Part shown: one piece after another, positions 6,732-11,416 of the stretch
Position numbering within the stretch: position 1 is the stretch's first letter
How the letters are laid out: each line of letters begins with the position of its first letter
From: Firmicutes bacterium UBA5559
GTDB taxonomy: Bacteria > Bacillota > Clostridia > Peptostreptococcales > Anaerovoracaceae
NCBI GenBank assembly: GCA_002425705.1
Contig: DIMT01000022.1
Coordinates: 35,152-46,567, forward strand
Direction: 5' to 3'
Length of the DNA: 11,416 nt
Translations under genes and position numbers: made by a program
The notes under the pieces: model-generated
Databases searched by the model: none
The model's input: the letters and a program-made list of their open reading frames with translations, nothing else
What the model was told of the DNA's origin: nothing

Positions 6732-7493
6732 TCATCTGCCGTCTCTGGCTGTTGTCAGAACTTTTAATATAAAGAGGGGCAGCTGGGCCATTCTTTTATA
6801 GCGGGATGGCTCCTGAATAAAACGAAATAGCCATTCCAAACCATATTTTTGATAAAATTCCGGGGCCCGGCGAACGGTTCCGGCCCACACATCCAAGCTT
6901 CCTCCAACCCCCATGGCACCTCGTACTGTGACAAGGGCGGAGGCATTTCGGGCAATGAACTGCTCCTGCTTCGGAGAGCCCAGCGCAACACACAGAAAAT
7001 CTGCACCCGATTCGTTGATTTGACGAACAATCGCTTCCTCATCGTCTCTTTTGAAATACCCGTCTCTAGTGCCAGCAATCTTCAGATCCGGATAGGCCTT
7101 TTTCATCGCTTCTCCGGCAAGTTGGGCTACCGAGGGCCGTTCCTCCGAAGCTGGCTTACTGCCCAGGAGATAGATTGACCGGCCCCGGCTTTCCAGTTCC
7201 TTCAGGATTGCCGTCAGAAAATCCACACCGGTGACCCGCTCCCGAAGGGGTTTTCCAATAATCCGGCTGGCATAAACCAGCCCAATTCCGTCTGGAATAA
7301 TAAGGGATGCGGAGGTAATCAGAGCCTTCAGCTCTGGATCCTTTGATGCATTGAGTACGATTTCAGAGTTTGGGGTTACGATCAGGGAACATTCCGGAGC
7401 CTCCATCAGTCTTCGGAAACGGCCCAAGGCCTCCTCCTGAGTTACTGGATCCACCGGAATCCCTAATATTTCTATTCGATTGCTTTCCTTCAT
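6732..7493 (-). CDS. tagA: WecG/TagA/CpsF family glycosyltransferase (probable N-acetylmannosaminyltransferase)
   Basis: Members of this GT26 family add a ManNAc or ManNAcA residue to undecaprenyl-diphosphate-GlcNAc at the inner face of the membrane, the committing step of wall teichoic acid or secondary wall polymer synthesis. The 253-residue protein is full length. It has VTPNSEIVLNASKDPEL (39-55) and IIPDGIGLVYAS (65-76), whose T40 and D68 match the spacing of the catalytic Thr and Asp described for Thermoanaerobacter TagA. It also has RVTGVDF (86-92), LGSPKQE (171-177) and GVGGSLDVWAGTVRRAP (195-211), and the C-terminal appendage EWLFRFIQEPSRYKRM (220-235) linked to membrane binding. I start at the ATG at 7493, one base after csaB stops, with GGAG seven bases upstream. 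The adjacent csaB favours the ManNAc-GlcNAc lipid product used for pyruvylated polymers. Confidence 0.93.
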   Translation of the reverse strand: MKESNRIEILGIPVDPVTQEEALGRFRRLMEAPECSLIVTPNSEIVLNASKDPELKALITSASLIIPDGIGLVYASRIIGKPLRERVTGVDFLTAILKELESRGRSIYLLGSKPASEERPSVAQLAGEAMKKAYPDLKIAGTRDGYFKRDDEEAIVRQINESGADFLCVALGSPKQEQFIARNASALVTVRGAMGVGGSLDVWAGTVRRAPEFYQKYGLEWLFRFIQEPSRYKRMAQLPLFILKVLTTARDGR

Positions 7494-7494
7494 G

Positions 7495-8601
7495 CTATTT
7501 CTCCAATAAATCCTTGATGATTTCTTCGTTGGCATCCAATTTTTTTCGGAGTACCGTCATGTGCTCCGAGACTTTTTTTCGATTTTTTTCCCGATCCCTC
7601 CAGGCTCGGTTAAACTCCTCCATGAAGAAATCCGCATCAAAATCATAAATGCTGCACATGGCTCTGAGACCGATGGAATGAAGGAAGGAATTAATCTTAG
7701 GATCGTAGGAGATTCCAATCATGGGCACTTCCATGATAGCCGCATGTATGAGGGCGTGAAGCCGGACACCTACCAGCAGATCCATGTTGCCGATGATGCT
7801 GAGCATCTCATCGGTCAGATATTTATGCCGAAGAGCACAGACGTCGGCCCCCAACCGTTGCTGCAGTTCGTCAATGACTCCCATATCCTCGCTGTAATGA
7901 AATGGAATCAATACCAGCTGAACGTTGGCTTCTCTTCTCAGTCGGTCCATTGCAATGGCCAGCTGATCGACGAAACGACTGTCTGTTTTTCGCTCCCGGA
8001 TGGCAAATCCAACAGTTATTTTATCGGGAGACCGGACAAATCCTTCTTTTTCCAGAATCTCCAACCCCATCCGCAGGTCTGCAGGAGGAATCCGGAGAAC
8101 CGGATCCGCTGTCACCAGGATTTCCTTGCCGGTCACCCCGATTTCCTGCAGAAACTCCCGGGAAGCGTCGTCCCGTACCACAATACCCTCTGCCCGCCTC
8201 AATATCCGGCAGGTAATCCTCCGGTTAATCAGTGAATTGATGGGGCCGATTCCCTGGCTGTAGATCAGAACTTTTTTCCGAAGCAGCCGTGCTGCCCACA
8301 TAATAAACAGATAATAAAATATGCTCCGCTTGCTGGTCACATCCTGAAGAAGGCTTCCACCTCCGCTGATCAGGATATCGCAGTGCCAGAGGGCTTTCAG
8401 AATAGACAGGATGGACCGCCGGTCCACCGAATCCACTTGATACTTCTCCTTTGTTGAAATCGGATCCTGAGACAACACTGTTATGGATGCTTCCGGGATA
8501 CGGCTTTTCAAATTGTCAATAACAGCCCGGAGAATAGACTCATCCCCAATGTTGTTAAATCCATAGTAACCGGAGATCAGCAGGTTTTTAGAATGTTTCA
8601 T
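7495..8601 (-). CDS. csaB: Polysaccharide pyruvyltransferase CsaB
   Basis: CsaB transfers pyruvate from phosphoenolpyruvate to form a ketal on ManNAc of secondary cell-wall polymers; the pyruvylated sugar is what SLH domains of S-layer proteins bind. The 368-residue chain starts with the family hallmark ISGYYGFNNIGDE (9-21). It continues with ISGGGSLLQD (78-87), YSQGIGP (114-120), VRDDASREFL (142-151) and the C-terminal GVRLHALIHA (278-287) with ISYDPKI (297-303), which in this family form the PEP and acceptor site. Length is typical. It overlaps the end of the upstream membrane-protein gene by 14 bases. GGAGGAG lies at 8614-8620, 12 bases before the ATG at 8601 and six before a TTG at 8607; the TTG would add only two residues and is a real alternative. 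TagA follows one base after its stop, so the two enzymes are surely made together. Confidence 0.93.
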   Translation of the reverse strand: MKHSKNLLISGYYGFNNIGDESILRAVIDNLKSRIPEASITVLSQDPISTKEKYQVDSVDRRSILSILKALWHCDILISGGGSLLQDVTSKRSIFYYLFIMWAARLLRKKVLIYSQGIGPINSLINRRITCRILRRAEGIVVRDDASREFLQEIGVTGKEILVTADPVLRIPPADLRMGLEILEKEGFVRSPDKITVGFAIRERKTDSRFVDQLAIAMDRLRREANVQLVLIPFHYSEDMGVIDELQQRLGADVCALRHKYLTDEMLSIIGNMDLLVGVRLHALIHAAIMEVPMIGISYDPKINSFLHSIGLRAMCSIYDFDADFFMEEFNRAWRDREKNRKKVSEHMTVLRKKLDANEEIIKDLLEK

Positions 8602-10795
8602 CGTCAAGTGCTTCTCCTCCGTCAGTCAGATAAGGTTGAACTCTTTTGGTGTACAAGCGGTAAAGCTGGTCGAAAGCCAGGATGGCTATAATGCCCAGCA
8701 CGATTCCGAAAAGCAGGGAGTATCCGGTCCGGAAAAACCCAAGGTAAAGGGGCGTCCGAATATGCATAAAGGTATTGATGACCGAAGTCACTCCGATTCC
8801 TCCTGAAAGGCCGAATACCACCGTCCAAAGACGCAGTTTCCGAATAGAGGTATACACCATCAGCATGATAGCCGGGAACGCAAACAAAAACTCTTTCGTT
8901 CTGGGCCTTGCAATCAGGGCATCCTCCAACCGGTTTCGGAATAACATCTCCATGCTGGAAACCTGAATGGAGGAGTCGTGGCCGGTCCTCATGATGTAAT
9001 AGGCTCCCATGGCCCCCAGCAAACCGGCCAACAGGATCATCCAAACCTTGATGCTGGTATTCAGCATATCTTTCATATCCAGAATTTCCAGTTTACCCGG
9101 TTCTTCCTTTCGATTTCCAAAACCGTAATAGGCAAGGTAAGCGATGGCAAAATAGGCCAGGGGCAGCAACTGGGCTGCCTTGACGCCTCGGAATATGTCG
9201 ATTTCCAGCATATAACTGACAGAGGAAAGGGGTGCCGCTGTCATCAGACCGCCGACCAGCGCTACCAGAACCGAAAGGATCAGGGTCAGTACCGCTGCCG
9301 GCAGGATCAGGGCCACAGAGGCATTCTTGTCCATCTTTTCAGCATACTCCCGGCTCATCCGGGTAAATACTGTAATTGCCAGGCAACCAAAAAGAACAGC
9401 AGCAGCAAAGCTAACGGCCAGTTCCAGCATCCCCGGGAAGGCAAAGGCCATTCCTAAAACCCCTGCGATACCTAGTCCACCAAGAATCCCCTTCCCTTTT
9501 CGCCCGATGGGCAGGAAAGCATCCAAAAGCAGCAGGCCGGCAAAGACACATCCCACCCCCAGAAGAATCTTGAGAATCGGGCTGGTCTGAAGGGCCGGCA
9601 TCACTGATGCAGAATCCCTGGTAATGCCATGTTCACTCAGCCGGGCTTCCAGATTTTCAAACATCTGCTGGTAAACCAAGGGGTCTGTGACATAGGTGTG
9701 GAGGTCTTTAAACTCCATAACCGGTTTAAAATAAATAACCCGTATGTTTCTCTCCGTAATGGCCCGGAACAGGGTGTTTTCGATTTCTTCAGCACCCGGA
9801 TACCCATAATACTGGTATCGGTTCTGGATATAGTTCCAGACAGAAAAGACCCGGACCGTCTGATAATCGTTAGCCTGAGCAATGGATTCCACACCGTACT
9901 GCATGATATTTTGAAGCTGGGTGGTATTTTCTATGAGACCGATCAGGATCTCGTTATCTTTTAGATATTTCCCGGCCGTTTCCGTTCCGTCGTCATAGCC
10001 GATGACTGCTTCACCACCGACAATGATGTACTCAGGCTTTATCCCATATTTTTCATATTCTTCAATGACTGCCTCTGCATAGCGGGTTCCGTTCCATCCG
10101 CTGTAACTCAGGGTCCTTGGTACGATTTCCATTCCGGCTTCCTGAATGGCAGACACTTTTTCCGGAAGGAAGCCCAGACTGATGTACATCAGTTTCGATC
10201 CTTCCAGTCCGATTTTTTCCATGAATCCCGCATTTTTAGAATTCATCTCCTTGTATTTTTCCGTATAAAGGGTCATATTTGAAGTGCCATCCAACAGAAT
10301 ATAGGTATTGTCCCCTTCTTCTACGATAAAATACCGTTCCGGTTCCATCCGTTCCCGGATAGCCTCAGCAACAAATCCACTGGTTTCGGTATTCTTAATA
10401 TCAATCAGAACATCAAAAGAATCAAAGCCGTTGGTTTCCAATGCTTCGATCAAGGATGCCGGGTACTGGTCCTGCCAGCTGGCTTCTTTGGTAATGATTC
10501 CCATCAGTTCCCCACTGACGGGCACACCGTCATTTTCCATCAGGGAAATAATATTTTCCTCTGTCAGACCCACTTTGGAAATGCCCAATTCATCATGAAA
10601 AAATTGAAGCCACCAGGACAGATCCTGATCGGATTGTTCGGCCATCGCTTCAATTTCATTGTAGTCCAGGACCACATCCACCTGTTTATTTTTTGATTCA
10701 ACCCCCATCCGGCTGCCGATAATCAGGGCAGCCAGCAGGAACGGTAAAAGAATCCCGGCAATCAGGATTCGGTTTTTATGAAAAAATTCAGTCAT
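8588..10795 (-). CDS. DUF5693-like polytopic membrane protein with large extracytoplasmic domain
   Basis: A 735-residue membrane protein of unknown function. It has one N-terminal span (about 9-29), a large hydrophilic domain (about 33-404) expected outside the membrane, then about nine further spans (near 406-428, 434-453, 457-477, 494-520, 538-560, 582-602, 636-651, 655-675 and 688-710) and a short charged tail. I recognise it by overall architecture and position before csaB as DUF5693-like; this is recall, not a search. The outer domain shows a strand-helix rhythm with short hydrophobic strands such as VDVVLDY (39-45), LMYISLGF (202-209), YIIVGGEAVIG (256-266), ILIGLIEN (283-290) and RVIYFKPV (352-359), like a TIM barrel. 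The start at 10795 has GGGAG six bases upstream. Coupling to csaB and tagA suggests a role in wall-polymer polymerisation, export or attachment; that is inference. Confidence 0.88.
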   Translation of the reverse strand: MTEFFHKNRILIAGILLPFLLAALIIGSRMGVESKNKQVDVVLDYNEIEAMAEQSDQDLSWWLQFFHDELGISKVGLTEENIISLMENDGVPVSGELMGIITKEASWQDQYPASLIEALETNGFDSFDVLIDIKNTETSGFVAEAIRERMEPERYFIVEEGDNTYILLDGTSNMTLYTEKYKEMNSKNAGFMEKIGLEGSKLMYISLGFLPEKVSAIQEAGMEIVPRTLSYSGWNGTRYAEAVIEEYEKYGIKPEYIIVGGEAVIGYDDGTETAGKYLKDNEILIGLIENTTQLQNIMQYGVESIAQANDYQTVRVFSVWNYIQNRYQYYGYPGAEEIENTLFRAITERNIRVIYFKPVMEFKDLHTYVTDPLVYQQMFENLEARLSEHGITRDSASVMPALQTSPILKILLGVGCVFAGLLLLDAFLPIGRKGKGILGGLGIAGVLGMAFAFPGMLELAVSFAAAVLFGCLAITVFTRMSREYAEKMDKNASVALILPAAVLTLILSVLVALVGGLMTAAPLSSVSYMLEIDIFRGVKAAQLLPLAYFAIAYLAYYGFGNRKEEPGKLEILDMKDMLNTSIKVWMILLAGLLGAMGAYYIMRTGHDSSIQVSSMEMLFRNRLEDALIARPRTKEFLFAFPAIMLMVYTSIRKLRLWTVVFGLSGGIGVTSVINTFMHIRTPLYLGFFRTGYSLLFGIVLGIIAILAFDQLYRLYTKRVQPYLTDGGEALDDETF

Positions 10796-10818
10796 TCTCT
10801 TCTCCCTGTTTTGTCTTG

Positions 10819-11223
10819 TTAACGAATGGTATAGCTCCCCCGAATCAGGACCCAGGCTTCTGTAGATACCTTGATCCCTCTCCCGTCTGCTCTGGGGACC
10901 AGCAAGAGATGATTCAGCTCTACCTTCATGCCACTCATCAGATCCCGGCCGCTGCTGATATCCGATACACCGTTGGCACCATTGTCGATGGCAGTCCCTT
11001 CACCGCTGCGAAGAATGATTTCCGTTCCTTCATCTCCAATCAGGGACTGACCAGGCTGAAGCTGCAGCGGCACATAGGAAGTCTTCCCGTCTACGTAGCT
11101 TTTAGAGACCAGCGGATCGGCTTCGGAGCCCGGTGTCGTATCTGCTCCGGAGGCCGCTGCCATACCAATACCAAAAAAAAGGATACCAGTCAGCAGAATC
11201 GGAAGGATTTTCTTTATTATCAT
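10819..11223 (-). CDS. Small secreted protein of unknown function
   Basis: A 134-residue protein with a clear signal peptide: positive start MIIKKI, hydrophobic core LPILLTGILFFGIGMA (7-22) and a likely cleavage after AAASG (23-27). The mature part contains ADPLVSKSYVDG (35-46), EIILRSGEG (67-75), a glycine/serine-rich middle GVSDISSGRDL (85-95) and HLLLVPRADGRGI (104-116). It looks beta-rich and compact, with no cysteine and no membrane anchor after the signal. I recall similar conserved hypothetical proteins in Clostridia, but know no function. I start at the ATG at 11223 because GGAGG lies seven bases upstream, it overlaps the nnrD stop as ATGA, and the signal peptide begins there; the longer open frame upstream reads the wrong frame of nnrD. 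The DUF5693-like gene follows 23 bases later, so it may belong to the same surface pathway. Confidence 0.85.
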   Translation of the reverse strand: MIIKKILPILLTGILFFGIGMAAASGADTTPGSEADPLVSKSYVDGKTSYVPLQLQPGQSLIGDEGTEIILRSGEGTAIDNGANGVSDISSGRDLMSGMKVELNHLLLVPRADGRGIKVSTEAWVLIRGSYTIR

Positions 11224-11416
11224 ATTTGTTCCTCCATTATTTTTTTCATCCCATAAGCAGTATACCGGCAAAGATCTCCCGCCATCAGGCCATCCTGGCC
11301 AAAGCGTTCTGCGGCAAGATCTCCCGCCAGACCGTGGATGCGGGTACCCAGGCGGGCTGCTTCTCCTGCGGTATATCCCTGTCCCCACAAACTACCGATA
11401 ATTCCGGATAAAACAT
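11220..11416 (-). CDS. nnrD: NAD(P)HX dehydratase (NnrD domain), C-terminal part, gene runs off the window
   Basis: The last 65 codons are present. They read, after a partial Asp codon at the window edge, VLSGIIGSLWGQG (1-13), then EAARLGTRIHGLAGDLAAE (18-36) and GLMAGDL (42-48), ending in KKIMEEQI and a TGA. This is the conserved C-terminus of the ADP- or ATP-dependent NAD(P)HX dehydratase, which repairs hydrated nicotinamide cofactors. The partial codon would be the aspartate of the family's GSGD active-site motif. Whether an NnrE epimerase domain is fused at the N-terminus, as is common in bacteria, cannot be seen. The TGA overlaps the ATG of the small secreted protein by four bases, so the housekeeping repair enzyme and the surface genes are translated in one unit. 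Confidence 0.92.
   Translation of the reverse strand, partial: VLSGIIGSLWGQGYTAGEAARLGTRIHGLAGDLAAERFGQDGLMAGDLCRYTAYGMKKIMEEQI

Noticed and set aside
7561..8235. Plus-strand open frame of 224 codons inside csaB
   Set aside because: Antisense to intact csaB, with no domain and no convincing ribosome site. Other plus-strand frames, such as 822-1487 and 5161-5694, were rejected on the same grounds.
11266..11330. Direct repeat of a CGGCAAGATCTCCCGCCA-like unit
   Set aside because: It matches two GDL-type motifs (LAGDL and MAGDL) that are part of the normal NnrD C-terminal sequence, so protein conservation explains it.
11224..11388. N-terminal extension of the small secreted protein up to 11388
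   Set aside because: This segment encodes the conserved NnrD C-terminus in another frame. The extension is Arg/Pro/Gly-rich and would hide the signal peptide. The ATG at 11223 has a good ribosome site.

Overview
All convincing genes in this window lie on the minus strand, so transcription runs from high to low coordinates. Gene content points to a Gram-positive, probably anaerobic member of the Clostridia (Bacillota). The supporting features are a two-subunit transketolase, an FtsEX module with a CwlO/PcsB-type hydrolase partner, a CsaB/TagA-type secondary cell-wall polymer pathway, and purine-rich Shine-Dalgarno sites before nearly every gene. Base composition looks roughly balanced. I cannot assign a genus.

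Layout in transcription order. Region A (11416 to about 5978) is probably one transcription unit. It holds the 3' end of an NAD(P)HX dehydratase (nnrD), a small secreted protein of unknown role, a 735-residue polytopic membrane protein that I recognise as DUF5693-like, the polysaccharide pyruvyltransferase csaB, a WecG/TagA/CpsF glycosyltransferase and a class I methyltransferase. The genes overlap or sit 1 to 23 bases apart. A GC-rich hairpin follows (5947-5965). Region B (5916 to 4163) is a split transketolase whose two genes overlap by four bases, closed by a clear intrinsic terminator (4120-4146). Region C (4036 to 3245) is a single gene for a MinD/ParA-like protein whose P-loop has lost its lysines. 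Region D (3239 to 1, running off the window) starts at a near-consensus housekeeping promoter and encodes ftsE, ftsX, a coiled-coil M23 murein hydrolase, and the start of recJ.

How the genes work together. FtsE (ATPase) and FtsX (membrane protein) are expected to gate the adjacent secreted M23 hydrolase, opening peptidoglycan during division or elongation. TagA and CsaB are expected to build a pyruvylated ManNAc-containing wall polymer of the kind that anchors SLH-domain surface proteins. The DUF5693-like protein has a large predicted extracytoplasmic domain and about nine further membrane spans, which makes it a good candidate for an unassigned export, polymerisation or transfer step in that pathway. 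The transketolase feeds the non-oxidative pentose phosphate pathway.

The parts most worth a second look are the DUF5693-like protein with TagA and CsaB, the lysine-less MinD-like protein beside ftsEX, and the FtsEX partner carrying an intact M23 domain. I saw no RNA genes, CRISPR arrays, insertion sequences or phage genes. No gene-free stretch exceeds 300 bases; the longest is 4037-4162.
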